Of a stretch of 11,606 nt of DNA, positions 1 to 7,070 are shown one piece after another. The notes beneath the pieces are model-generated. The model was not told the origin of the DNA, ran no database searches, and worked only from the letters and a program-made list of their open reading frames with translations. The translations under genes and the position numbers were made by a program. The stretch is taken from contig DIQZ01000061.1 in NCBI GenBank assembly GCA_002424305.1, forward strand, positions 1 to 11,606. The letters are read 5' to 3'. Position 1 is the first letter of the stretch. Every line of letters begins with the position of its first letter. The stretch is from Firmicutes bacterium UBA5449. GTDB lineage: Bacteria; Bacillota; SHA-98; UBA4971.

Positions 1-120
1 ACCCCTCAGCACAGACAATTCCTTAGCCTACATGCTTAATTGGATGCCAAGGGCTCTTCTTGAGACCGCAATCCCGCCATTCCCCGCCATTCCATTTATG
101 AGCTCCGTGTGCATCCGGCA

Positions 121-149
121 TTGTCTGTAATTCAACGGCATGATATAGT
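121..149 (+). promoter_or_regulatory. Probable sigma70 promoter of the LiaF-like gene
   Basis: A -35 box TTGTCT at 121-126 is followed after exactly 17 bases by TATAGT at 144-149 (5 of 6 bases match TATAAT). Transcription would start near 156, leaving a leader of about 90 bases before the ATG at 245. It is the best match upstream of the gene. Upstream of it, 1-120 shows only an exact 10-bp tandem duplication (CCCGCCATTC at 73-82 and 83-92) and no recognisable gene. Confidence 0.5.
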
Positions 150-244
150 GAAATCGACATTATCCATCCGACATCTATCACCAGGCGTGCCCCATGTGTG
201 TATCTAGATCATAACTCACAAGCTCAGTAAGGGAGGCTTGCATT

Positions 245-982
245 ATGCGTGCATCAAGAGGGCCGATGTGGTTGGGTATCCTTGCAATCTTATTCGGTTT
301 ATTGTGGTTCCTTAATAATATCGGGTTGACTCAGACAGATATCGGTAGACTGTTCGTAGTGTATTGGCCGGTTCTGCTTATCCTCTGGGGGGCTGAAGTC
401 CTCATAAGAGACGTTGCCTACGGGTCACAAGGTGAATCAAGATCAACCGGTATTTGCTCCACTATACTAAATGGCGCTATCCTCATAGTAATCGGTGCTC
501 TGATACTCGGAAGCAATCTAGGCATCTATCGGTTGGATTTCTCTATTGTTTGGAAGATCTTCTGGCCTGTCGTGCTGATTTTAATTGGCTGGAGCCTCCT
601 AAGAGGAACAACCTCTACAGGGGGAACTCACTGGGCAATAATGAGCGGGATAGAATTACGCAACAAAGGATGGAGACTTGAAAGCGGAAATATGCTTGCC
701 TTCATGGGCGGCATCGACATAGATATGACTGTTGCTGAGATCCCCGAGGAAGAAACTGTGCTGAATCTCACAGCCGTGATGGGCGGAATCGAGGTCAGAG
801 TCCCTAACGATGTCAGCGTCGAGTGTGAAGGCACCGCTATCCTTGGCGGAGTAACATTTTTCGGGGAGACTGCCGGAGGCGTGATATCTTCCAGGAGATT
901 TGGCGGTAAAGAGGTAGATACATCGAAGAAGAAAGTCATAATCTACTGCAGAACGATCATGGGTGGTATTGAAATTAAGTAA
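245..982 (+). CDS. LiaF-like membrane protein (DUF5668 N-terminus, cell-wall-active-antibiotic response C-terminus)
   Basis: A 245-residue membrane protein of the LiaF / DUF5668 type. Residues about 8-54 and 72-119 are two copies of one hydrophobic unit (G-x-L-x-x-x-NNIG or SNLG, then a W and WPVxLILxG), giving about four membrane segments. The cytoplasmic C-terminal half has the repeated turn of this family: MGGIDID (154-160), MGGIEVRVP (179-187), LGGVTFFG (200-207) and MGGIEIK (239-245), plus a degenerate MSGIE at 133-137. In Bacillus, LiaF damps the LiaRS envelope-stress system. No liaR or liaS kinase/regulator lies next to it here, so that role is only inferred. The start is well supported by GGGAGG at 231-236, 8 bases before the ATG. 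It is a single-gene unit ending at the shared terminator at 1001-1043. Confidence 0.85.
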   Translation: MRASRGPMWLGILAILFGLLWFLNNIGLTQTDIGRLFVVYWPVLLILWGAEVLIRDVAYGSQGESRSTGICSTILNGAILIVIGALILGSNLGIYRLDFSIVWKIFWPVVLILIGWSLLRGTTSTGGTHWAIMSGIELRNKGWRLESGNMLAFMGGIDIDMTVAEIPEEETVLNLTAVMGGIEVRVPNDVSVECEGTAILGGVTFFGETAGGVISSRRFGGKEVDTSKKKVIIYCRTIMGGIEIK

Positions 983-1000
983 CAAGTCACCAATAGGCGT

Positions 1001-1043
1001 AAAAAGGCGCCCCCTCAGAAGCAGTCGGGGCGCTCTTGTTTTT
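1001..1043. terminator. Bidirectional intrinsic terminator between convergent genes
   Basis: A 7-bp GC stem, GCGCCCC at 1007-1013 with GGGGCGC at 1027-1033, encloses a 13-base loop. On the plus strand it is followed by TTGTTTTT (1036-1043). Read on the minus strand the same stem is followed by TTTTT (1005-1001). It can therefore stop both the LiaF-like gene (ends 982) and the convergent alcohol dehydrogenase (ends 1078). Confidence 0.85.
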
Positions 1044-1077
1044 GCAAACATATTCCTAAAATACTTATGTAGCTACG

Positions 1078-2373
1078 TTACTCAATATTTTTGATAAGAC
1101 TGAAATCACCGGATTTTGCAGCGATCAAAAGTGGTCTCATATACTCTTCTACCATTGATGCATCCAGCGGAACCGGCATGTTTTTAAGCTTCATCTCGAG
1201 CTGCGGATTCTTTGCCGCAGATATTGCGCGTTCAATGTGTTCATTACTAAACCCGGGCAACTCACCTAAGGTTGTGGGGAAACCCACCTTCCGGCTGAGG
1301 TTAATCATTCCCCCGGCCACCGCAATCCCGAGCTCACGCCCGGATAGCTCAGCAAGATCACAATCGATTAGACCGTACCGCTTGTATATATCACCTACGA
1401 TCCGAAGCTGCTGCTGGACCGCAGGGGCAAAAAACACTGTGTAGTAGGGATTCATGATAGCTACCGCCCTGCCGTGGCTTGCAATATCCACCAGAGAGAA
1501 GCTGGTTAGGTGAGCTCCGTTAGTTCCTCCGACTATTATTGCATAGCCGCCGATATCAGTAGCGAGACCTAAAGCTTCACGGGTGCTCTCATCAGACGGA
1601 TGACTTGCCACGCGTTCAGTATTGGCCACAATCAACTCTATGCCGACCTCAGCTATCTCCGACGCCAAGTCGTACTTTGCTTCTGATGTGCCGTAAAACA
1701 CCTCTAAGCAGTGACCGATCCCGTCAAATGCGCCGTCTAAAGTCGTAGGGAGAGGCATGGATTTCGTGACGAGATAGTCGAATACTGCGCGCTCGGGGAC
1801 TATTGCATCATCTATAATGAGTTTCTTCTGACCGGCTACCGGATCCGTGATATTCGAGTACTTGGTCAGATGAGCCCCTGAGCCGGCAGCTGTCTCCACC
1901 GCAATTATGGGAAGCAAGCTGACTCCGTGCTTTGCCAAAGCTTCTGTGACCAACCCTGTGCCGAAGTATGAATCAATCTCTGGTTCCCATTTCCCCAAGG
2001 ATGCAAGGACATTGGCTGCCTTTACAGCGTCTATGGTGCTGCCTCCGCCAACTGCAACCAGACAATCCGGTTTGAATTGTAGGATACATGTAGTGATACG
2101 GTAGACGTCCTCACAAGGAGCATTAGGCGCTGCTCCGAGAACCACACTATTCCCGGCCAGTTTGACCCCATGCAGGCAAAGCGAGTCCAGTACCGTATCG
2201 AGCACAGGAACCAGCCAAGCGCTGCGATTGGCAACTACCAAGGCTGACTTCCCGAACTCAGCTGCAAACTTGCCTGTTTCGGCCAGGACATCTACTCCAA
2301 ATGCATACTGGTCGCCCTTGAAATCCGTTAATAGGGTTCTGGCTCTGTCCTTGAGCTTGTCTGAGCTTGTCAT
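1078..2373 (-). CDS. Iron-containing alcohol dehydrogenase
   Basis: A 431-residue member of the iron-dependent (group III) alcohol dehydrogenases, which interconvert alcohols and aldehydes or ketones with NAD(P)H in the cytoplasm. The nucleotide-binding signature GGGSTIDAVKA is at 109-119. The metal site is readable: the D-x3-H pair D217/H221, then H288 and H300, the last inside SHGRAVAIMNPYY (299-311). The spacing between the last two histidines is 12 residues rather than the 14 I recall for FucO, and there is no His at +4 after H288, so the catalytic-site details differ from FucO. The length is slightly above the usual 380-420. SD AAGGAG (plus-strand 2385-2390) lies 11 bases before the ATG. 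It converges on the LiaF-like gene and ends at the bidirectional terminator. The physiological alcohol cannot be read from the sequence, and no aldehyde dehydrogenase or microcompartment gene is nearby. Confidence 0.9.
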   Translation of the reverse strand: MTSSDKLKDRARTLLTDFKGDQYAFGVDVLAETGKFAAEFGKSALVVANRSAWLVPVLDTVLDSLCLHGVKLAGNSVVLGAAPNAPCEDVYRITTCILQFKPDCLVAVGGGSTIDAVKAANVLASLGKWEPEIDSYFGTGLVTEALAKHGVSLLPIIAVETAAGSGAHLTKYSNITDPVAGQKKLIIDDAIVPERAVFDYLVTKSMPLPTTLDGAFDGIGHCLEVFYGTSEAKYDLASEIAEVGIELIVANTERVASHPSDESTREALGLATDIGGYAIIVGGTNGAHLTSFSLVDIASHGRAVAIMNPYYTVFFAPAVQQQLRIVGDIYKRYGLIDCDLAELSGRELGIAVAGGMINLSRKVGFPTTLGELPGFSNEHIERAISAAKNPQLEMKLKNMPVPLDASMVEEYMRPLLIAAKSGDFSLIKNIE

Positions 2374-2521
2374 GTGGTTTCTGTCTCCTTCCCGTAGCCT
2401 TGGCGTTTCTTAACGGCGTCTTGCGCCTGGGATCTTATGAGTCCAAACGCGCACGCCCTTTGTGAAAACGCATGCTCCCAAGAATAGGGTGAGTTGCCAT
2501 AACTTTGAAAGCACCTGATGC

Positions 2522-2701
2522 CTATTTTGTGGCATTGTCTTTGCGCGTCTTAACGATCCCAGTTAGTATCAATACAATCCCAAGTATCATAATAGGAATC
2601 GCCACAACATCAGGAATTTCAATAATAAACCTGTCTACCAATGAATAGATCACGTAAATAAGACTCCCAATCGCTGTTAGTGCACTTGCTTTGCCTTTCA
2701 T
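2522..2701 (-). CDS. Small two-helix membrane protein (59 aa)
   Basis: A short gene of 59 codons plus TAG. It starts MKGKASALTAIGSLIYVIYS and ends IVKTRKDNATK. Residues about 7-20 form a first hydrophobic segment. A short amphipathic stretch (LVDRFIIEIPDVV) follows, and a second membrane helix runs from about 34 to 50 (AIPIMILGIVLILTGIV). The tail is positively charged. The start is strongly supported by GGAGGT (plus-strand 2707-2712, within AGGAGGT-like context) 5 bases before the ATG, the best ribosome site in this part of the window. It lies 148 bases upstream of the alcohol dehydrogenase on the same strand, and I see no terminator between them, so co-transcription is possible. I do not recognise the family. 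Confidence 0.7.
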   Translation of the reverse strand: MKGKASALTAIGSLIYVIYSLVDRFIIEIPDVVAIPIMILGIVLILTGIVKTRKDNATK

Positions 2702-3045
2702 ATAGCACCTCCATATGACATAAATGACCCTAGTTTATAGTTTTTTACCAATATGACTAATAAAGCCTCTAAAGCTTCACTAAGACAGTTCGCGACAGGG
2801 CGCTGCGTTATCGCGTGTGGTTTTGGAGAACTATTGCTTTAACGACAAATGTCATCTAGTCTTCCATATAACTGGTATTTCTGACTGTCGCTAATATTCC
2901 CTTTAAACTAAATTCCTTAATCCCTCGTAACTATGATATCAAGCTGACTAGAGATATCTTGTGTGCCTTTTTGAGTTAGCTGACCTCTAAACAAGATTTG
3001 GACAGGGAGGCATTTGTATTAGCAATCATCCAGCTACTCGTCGTT
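2702..3045. other. Intergenic region, no gene recognised
   Basis: Apart from the SD of the small membrane protein (2707-2712), this AT-rich stretch holds no supported gene or RNA. All short frames lack a ribosome site, and no clear promoter with good boxes in both positions was found. Two GATATC sites (2936-2941 and 2955-2960) are the only visible symmetry. Confidence 0.5.
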
Positions 3046-3414
3046 TTATCTAATAATAGCTCTGACAGCAAGAGATAGGATAAACAACCAAATTACCACA
3101 ACCGGTATAGCAAAATACCACTTCGTCGGTTTTCCATTTTCCCAAAGCCTTTTGGCTTCTTGTTGACAAGTCACAAAAACTTCGGTTGGTATTAGCTTAA
3201 CTGTCAATGCTACAAGTGCAGGAAGGATTATCACATCATCAAGATATCCTAGCACAGGAATAAAATCCGGTATCAAATCAATTGGAGATAACGCATAGCA
3301 GACTGTTATCAAAGCGATTAGTTTTGCGACAAATGGGGTTTCTTCCTTTCTAAGTGCGATAAACACTGCTGGAATATCAGTTTTCAGCTTTTCAGCTTTT
3401 TCTCTTAATCTCAT
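3046..3414 (-). CDS. DUF1232 (YkvA-like) membrane protein
   Basis: From the chosen ATG the protein is 122 residues, typical for DUF1232. A charged start (MRLREKAEKLKTD) leads into a first hydrophobic stretch and the family core YALSPIDLIPDFIPVLGYLDD (broken as YALSPIDLIPDF, IPVLGYLDD), which is close to the consensus. A second hydrophobic run (VIILPALVALTVKLIP) and a C-terminal membrane helix (WYFAIPVVVIWLFILSLAV) follow. The function of the family is unknown. The same frame stays open upstream to a GTG at 3570, with in-frame ATGs at 3489 and 3441, but only the ATG at 3414 has a well-placed ribosome site (AGAGG, plus-strand 3420-3424, 5 bases away), and family members normally begin at this charged helix. 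The upstream 26-codon ORF ends on this site. Confidence 0.85.
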   Translation of the reverse strand: MRLREKAEKLKTDIPAVFIALRKEETPFVAKLIALITVCYALSPIDLIPDFIPVLGYLDDVIILPALVALTVKLIPTEVFVTCQQEAKRLWENGKPTKWYFAIPVVVIWLFILSLAVRAIIR

Positions 3415-3422
3415 ATTCGCCT

Positions 3423-3503
3423 CTAGGTAAGATTCGAACATACCCGCCGTCGAGGACCCCTGTGACGAATTTTGTTCATCTTCTTCCATTCCGCTAGTGT
3501 CAT
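3423..3503 (-). CDS. 26-codon leader ORF ahead of the DUF1232 gene (tentative)
   Basis: An ATG at 3503 is preceded, 10 bases away, by GGGAGG (plus-strand 3514-3519), the strongest SD in this area. The frame runs 26 codons (begins MTLAEWKKMNKIRHRG, very basic) and stops with TAG at 3425-3423. The stop overlaps the SD (3424-3420) of the DUF1232 ATG at 3414. This is the geometry of translational coupling or of a leader peptide. The alternative is that the ATG is fortuitous and the DUF1232 protein starts further upstream in its own frame. No homology is claimed. Confidence 0.35.
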   Translation of the reverse strand: MTLAEWKKMNKIRHRGPRRRVCSNLT

Positions 3504-3831
3504 CTAGGCAGATCCTCCCAGCAGAACGCAGGATGCCCATGAGTTTCGGGTTCTTCAGCCCGCTCGCCACGACCGCGCATGTTGGACATGCATTAGTTTC
3601 TTTGAGGATCCGTGGTTGCTATTTTTAGTATACCATCCCTGGCTTATAGCTTCCAGCACACGTATGGTGTTGGCTCTTGCTCAGCACAAGCCCTACGAGC
3701 TGGCATGGCCCATCAATCTACGGGAATGCATGCTTTTCAGCTGGGATAAAGTGGCACACAATCAAACTCAGAATTAGTCGCACAGCAAATTCCCCCTATC
3801 AGCAAATACATAAACCTATATGGCATAATAG

Positions 3832-3848
3832 AATTAATATAATTAATT
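3832..3848. repeat. AT-rich inverted repeat just upstream of the exporter promoter
   Basis: AATTAAT (3832-3838) and ATTAATT (3842-3848) are exact inverted copies separated by ATA. They sit directly upstream of the -35 box at 3854. This could be an UP element or a regulator site. The surrounding 3820-3870 is very AT-rich, so chance is a real possibility. Confidence 0.35.
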
Positions 3849-3853
3849 ATGTC

Positions 3854-3882
3854 TTGACATTTATTAATCTTCCAATTAAGAT
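3854..3882 (+). promoter_or_regulatory. Sigma70 promoter of the ABC exporter operon
   Basis: A perfect -35 TTGACA at 3854-3859, a 17-base spacer and TAAGAT at 3877-3882 (4 of 6) make the clearest promoter in the window. An AT-rich tract precedes it. Transcription should start near 3889, giving a leader of about 35 bases with SD TGGAGG (3911-3916) 7 bases before the ATG at 3924. Confidence 0.75.
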
Positions 3883-3890
3883 CTTTAATA

Positions 3891-3900
3891 GCAGATCTGC
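3891..3900. promoter_or_regulatory. Perfect 10-bp palindrome at the transcription start (operator candidate)
   Basis: GCAGATCTGC is a perfect palindrome starting 9 bases after the -10 box, at about +2 to +11. A repressor bound here would block the start of the exporter transcript. Drug exporters of this type are often controlled by TetR-, MarR- or PadR-family repressors, but no regulator gene is in the window. The palindrome is short, so the assignment is inferential. Confidence 0.4.
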
Positions 3901-3923
3901 CAGTACGTTTTGGAGGTTTTCCA

Positions 3924-4991
3924 ATGAGCACTGTCAATTCTATCGAGGTTGAGAATCTGAGAAGGGTATTCACCCGGCGCACTCCCCGTAAGCTGCCGTG
4001 GCAACGCAACCGTCAGGTTAATGGCAATGAACTCTGTGTAACCGGCAGCGACAAGAGTGGCAACCAGCCCAAGACTACCGTTGCTGTGGACGGAATCAGT
4101 TTTGAGATCCAAAGTGGGGAGATCTTCGGACTCCTTGGCCCCAATGGTGCAGGCAAGACAACCACAATCAAGATGCTCTGCACTCTCCTGGAACCAACAT
4201 CGGGAACCGCTCGAGTAGGGGGATACGACATCGTACGTGAACCTGCAAAGGTTCGCGGATCCATGGGAACAGTCTTCTCCGGCGAACGCAGTCTCTACTG
4301 GAAACTGACCGGCCGCGAAAATCTTGAATACTTTGCAGCACTCTATGACGTGGAGCCATCTACAACCGCATCGAAAATAGATTCGTTGCTCAGCAAGATG
4401 GACCTGGAATCAAAATCCAATGAGCCGGTCGAGCGCTACTCCACCGGGATGAGACAACGGTTGGCCGTAGCCAGAGCGCTCCTGGCTGATCCACCCGTCG
4501 TGCTCCTTGACGAGCCTACGGCCGGCCTCGATCCACAATCTGCCCGAAATCTCCGTGATACAGTGCGGTCACTAAGAGACGAAGGGCACACCATACTACT
4601 GACAACTCACTACATGGCCGAAGCCGACGAACTTTGCAACAGAATAGCCATAATCGATCACGGGCGCATCATCGCCCTCGACACCCCAGCCGCACTCAAG
4701 GCCGGCCTTCAAGAGATGCACTCGCTTGAGGTGGAAGTAGACAGAGCCCCAGACGGCGTCCTGGACGAACTGCGATCCTTGCCGCTTGTTCGGGGCGTCG
4801 AATCCCATGCTTCAAACAACGGTCTGGAAACCTGGACCATTAGAGTTCTGACGGAAGACAGCAGGCAAACCCTTGATGCGCTGCTCGATCTTCTTCGCGC
4901 GAGCGGCGACAGAGTACTCAACATGAAGGCGAACGAACCCACGCTGGAGGACGTCTTCATCGCACTGACAGGGAAGTCCCTCAGGGACTAG
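3924..4991 (+). CDS. ABC exporter ATP-binding protein (DrrA/CcmA-type)
   Basis: A 355-residue nucleotide-binding subunit that should power the two permeases downstream. Motifs in order: Walker A GPNGAGKT (72-79), signature YSTGM (172-176, in place of LSGGQ), Walker B VVLLDE (192-197), D-loop GLDP (201-204) and switch histidine H229. The DrrA-type C-terminal tail follows, ending LEDVFIALTGKSLRD. The segment where the Q-loop glutamine is expected reads VFSGERSLYWKLTG (117-130) and has no Gln. I recall this variant from relatives of this subfamily. Residues about 19-50 are an extra, basic loop between the first strand and VAVDGISFEI. SD TGGAGG is 7 bases before the ATG. First gene of the operon, 20 bases before the next. 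The substrate (drug, lipid or antibiotic) cannot be told. Confidence 0.9.
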   Translation: MSTVNSIEVENLRRVFTRRTPRKLPWQRNRQVNGNELCVTGSDKSGNQPKTTVAVDGISFEIQSGEIFGLLGPNGAGKTTTIKMLCTLLEPTSGTARVGGYDIVREPAKVRGSMGTVFSGERSLYWKLTGRENLEYFAALYDVEPSTTASKIDSLLSKMDLESKSNEPVERYSTGMRQRLAVARALLADPPVVLLDEPTAGLDPQSARNLRDTVRSLRDEGHTILLTTHYMAEADELCNRIAIIDHGRIIALDTPAALKAGLQEMHSLEVEVDRAPDGVLDELRSLPLVRGVESHASNNGLETWTIRVLTEDSRQTLDALLDLLRASGDRVLNMKANEPTLEDVFIALTGKSLRD

Positions 4992-5011
4992 ACAGCAGGG
5001 AGGTTGCAAGG

Positions 5012-5833
5012 ATGAATAATGTCAGAGCCTTTTGGGCCACAGCAAAACGCGAGTTATTAATAAGATGCCGCTATCCTGATTGGTTCGTTGCCATGCTGCT
5101 GTGGCCGATACTGATGCCAACGTTTACTGTATTCGCTACCCAAGCGCTGGCCGGTCCGGATAACTCAGGAGGGGAAGTCTTCGCTGAGCTTGCAGGAACA
5201 TCCGACTACATAGGGTTCGTGTTCATCGGAATTGTCATGTGGAGTTGGCTTAATACGGTGCTGTGGCAAGTCGGCGCGACTCTCAGGACAGAGCAACGCC
5301 GTGGAACCTTAGAGTCCAACTGGGTGACTCCCGCTTCGCGCTTGGCAATCATGTTTGGATCCGGACTTACCAACATGATCTCCTCACTCATAACCGTTGC
5401 TGTCAGCTTAATATTCTGCAAGCTGATGTGGCATATAGATCTCACGTTCAGCCCTCTTTTGGGCCTCGTTTTCCTGCTCTCTACAGCTGCGATTTACGGC
5501 CTTGGTCTCATATTCGCCAGCCTGGTTCTACTCGTACGGGAACTCAACTCTGCGGTAAACTTCGTACGCGGCATGTTCATGGTCTTTTGCGGGATAACCT
5601 ACCCAATATCAGTCATGCCTCATTGGATGCAGACCGTCGCGAAAGGCCTACCGCTCACCTACTCCATTCGTCTCATCCGCGAGATTGGGCTTGCAGGTGC
5701 CGGTTACAGAGATGTATCAGACGCATTTTGGATTCTCTTCGCCTTTGCGGTATCCCTTTTAGCCGGAGGGTATATGCTCTTCATCTTGATGGATCGGATT
5801 GCAGCCCGCAAAGGCATCCTTGGACAGTATTAG
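5012..5833 (+). CDS. ABC-2 type exporter permease, first subunit
   Basis: A 273-residue membrane protein with six predicted helices (about 24-45, 66-86, 110-135, 147-174, 183-203 and 238-260), as expected for ABC-2 permeases of the DrrB kind. Before helix 1 lies the amphipathic coupling helix region (AFWATAKRELLIRCRYPDW). The cytoplasmic loop after helix 2 has the hallmark EQRRGTLESNWVTPASR (94-110). GTSDY at 62-66 is shared with the second permease, as is NWVTPAxR, so the two are diverged paralogues that probably pair as a heterodimer. GGGAGG (4998-5003) lies 8 bases before the ATG, 20 bases after the ATPase stop, so it is clearly co-transcribed. Confidence 0.88.
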   Translation: MNNVRAFWATAKRELLIRCRYPDWFVAMLLWPILMPTFTVFATQALAGPDNSGGEVFAELAGTSDYIGFVFIGIVMWSWLNTVLWQVGATLRTEQRRGTLESNWVTPASRLAIMFGSGLTNMISSLITVAVSLIFCKLMWHIDLTFSPLLGLVFLLSTAAIYGLGLIFASLVLLVRELNSAVNFVRGMFMVFCGITYPISVMPHWMQTVAKGLPLTYSIRLIREIGLAGAGYRDVSDAFWILFAFAVSLLAGGYMLFILMDRIAARKGILGQY

Positions 5834-5893
5834 CCCGTGTGGCAGGCCTGTGCAGCAGGCGGATTCTACCGACTTAGCCTACGAGAGGAAGTC

Positions 5894-5941
5894 ATGACGA
5901 GAATCCCGCACGGCACGCAAGACTATGACAGACTGGATTAA
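5894..5941 (+). CDS. 15-codon ORF between the permease genes (tentative)
   Basis: The 143-base gap between the permeases is unusually long for this tight operon. It holds ATG at 5894 followed by MTRIPHGTQDYDRLD and TAA, with a GAGGAA-type SD (5884-5889) about 4 bases upstream. It could be a micro-ORF that keeps ribosomes moving towards the next gene, or chance. The gap also has a small hairpin GCCTG/CAGGC near 5845-5860 without a T-tract, so no terminator is suggested. Confidence 0.2.
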   Translation: MTRIPHGTQDYDRLD

Positions 5942-5976
5942 ACGAACCAGATTAAGATGAGACGAGGTGTTAAAAC

Positions 5977-6819
5977 GTGGCTAAGTTCAGTAAATGGTTA
6001 TGTTCGCAATTAAGGCTAATTGGGGCAACCGCACGCAAGGAATTCATAATTTTTACCAGGTACCCGGCAAATGCCGTGTTGTCATTGATTGAGCCTCTTA
6101 TGTGGCTGACACCGCTGTACTTCATGGGCAAGGCGTTCTCTGTAGGCGGTCACGCCGTGGGTTTTGAGGGTTTTACAGGCACCTCCGACTATTTCTCCTT
6201 TGTGATGGTGGGCGCCTTCATGTCCTCCTACATTGCAGTCGCATTCTGGGGAATGGCCTATTCCATTGAAGAGGACATGATACTTGGCGTATTGGAGCCG
6301 AATTGGGTTACACCCGCCAACCGCGTATCTATACTTCTCGGTCGCAGCATTATGTTCGCCCTCCTGACCACTGTACAAAGCTTGGGTGTGCTTCTAATCG
6401 GAGCCTTGTTGTTTAACGTGAAGGTCAGCGGCGACATATTCGTAGCATTGCTGATAATAGTGCCCATGCTCATAGCCATTTTCGGGCTGGGGCTGGGCCT
6501 TGCAGGAATAGTCCTGGCTATCCGCCGGGCGCAGACAGCCATAGACATGTCCAACTGGGTTTTCTCTCAGATCTCGGGAATGCAGTTTCCAGTCACCGTA
6601 TTGCCAAAGCCCTTGATGGCAGTTGCACTTACACTGCCCGCAACATATGGATACGACGCAGTGCGCTCTGTACTCCTTGGAACCAATCCATTGCTGCCGA
6701 TGAAGCAAGAGATCATGATCTTGGTGACATCTGCAATCGTAATGTGCATTGTCGGACGCGCAGTATTCTATACGTTCGACAGGCGCTGCCGAAGGCTTGG
6801 TACAATAGGGGGACACTGA
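5977..6819 (+). CDS. ABC-2 type exporter permease, second subunit
   Basis: A 280-residue permease with six predicted helices (about 33-50, 73-95, 118-145, 155-182, 193-213 and 246-267). GTSDY (68-72) and GVLEPNWVTPANR (104-116) match the first permease at the same places, but the rest is strongly diverged. This fits two non-identical halves of one transporter. The start codon is GTG at 5977, supported by GAGGT (5964-5968) 8 bases upstream. The first residues (ATARKEFIIFTRYP, 17-30) repeat the AKRELLIRCRYP pattern of the sister gene. Last gene of the operon. I see no clear plus-strand terminator after it: the hairpin at 7021-7047 lacks a T-tract on this strand. Confidence 0.88.
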   Translation: MAKFSKWLCSQLRLIGATARKEFIIFTRYPANAVLSLIEPLMWLTPLYFMGKAFSVGGHAVGFEGFTGTSDYFSFVMVGAFMSSYIAVAFWGMAYSIEEDMILGVLEPNWVTPANRVSILLGRSIMFALLTTVQSLGVLLIGALLFNVKVSGDIFVALLIIVPMLIAIFGLGLGLAGIVLAIRRAQTAIDMSNWVFSQISGMQFPVTVLPKPLMAVALTLPATYGYDAVRSVLLGTNPLLPMKQEIMILVTSAIVMCIVGRAVFYTFDRRCRRLGTIGGH

Positions 6820-7008
6820 TAGACGCTGAAATAAGACAAGGTTAGTTCGTACTATGGCAAAGCCACCAAGAGAGACGTTCATGCCTAGCCGTAGGATAGA
6901 TGAAAACAGCTAACAGATACGCACCTTACCGGCTGGGTCGACGGTGTGTATACGAAAACTAACAAGCGTGTAGCTAATGTTTTATGTAAATGAGCACTGG
7001 TTAAGCGC

Positions 7009-7047
7009 CAAAACAATAATGGGCTGTGGGATGAGGTCTCACAGCCC
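7009..7047 (-). terminator. Probable terminator of tRNA-Lys
   Basis: GGGCTGTG (7021-7028) and CACAGCCC (7040-7047) form an 8-bp stem around an 11-base loop. On the minus strand the stem is followed by ATTATTGTTTT (7020-7010), a loosely T-rich tail. It begins 24 bases after the tRNA 3' end, in the right place and orientation. Confidence 0.6.
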
Positions 7048-7070
7048 AAGCCTTCTAGTAGGCACAAAAA

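Noticed and set aside
73..92. Exact 10-bp tandem duplication (CCCGCCATTC twice)
   Set aside because: Only two units and no further copies, so it does not amount to a CRISPR or regulatory repeat array.
628..1051. Antisense open frames of 103 and 131 codons over the LiaF-like gene
   Set aside because: They lie opposite a well-supported gene and have no ribosome site. The longer one also crosses the bidirectional terminator. They are shadows.
3046..3570. DUF1232 protein as a 174-residue protein starting at GTG 3570
   Set aside because: No SD precedes the GTG, and the extra 52 residues are unlike the family. The ATG at 3414 has a well-placed AGAGG and gives the usual length.
5263..5877. Plus-strand frame of 204 codons overlapping the first permease
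   Set aside because: It is out of frame within a clear six-helix permease, is rich in Arg, Cys and His as shadow frames are, and starts mid-gene without an SD.
6394..6882. Minus-strand frame of 162 codons over the second permease
   Set aside because: It is antisense to a motif-supported permease, has no ribosome site, and gives a Cys- and His-rich product typical of a shadow.
7021..7047. Hairpin as terminator of the ABC exporter operon on the plus strand
   Set aside because: On the plus strand the stem is followed by AAGCCTTCTAG, not a T-tract. It fits the minus-strand tRNA instead.
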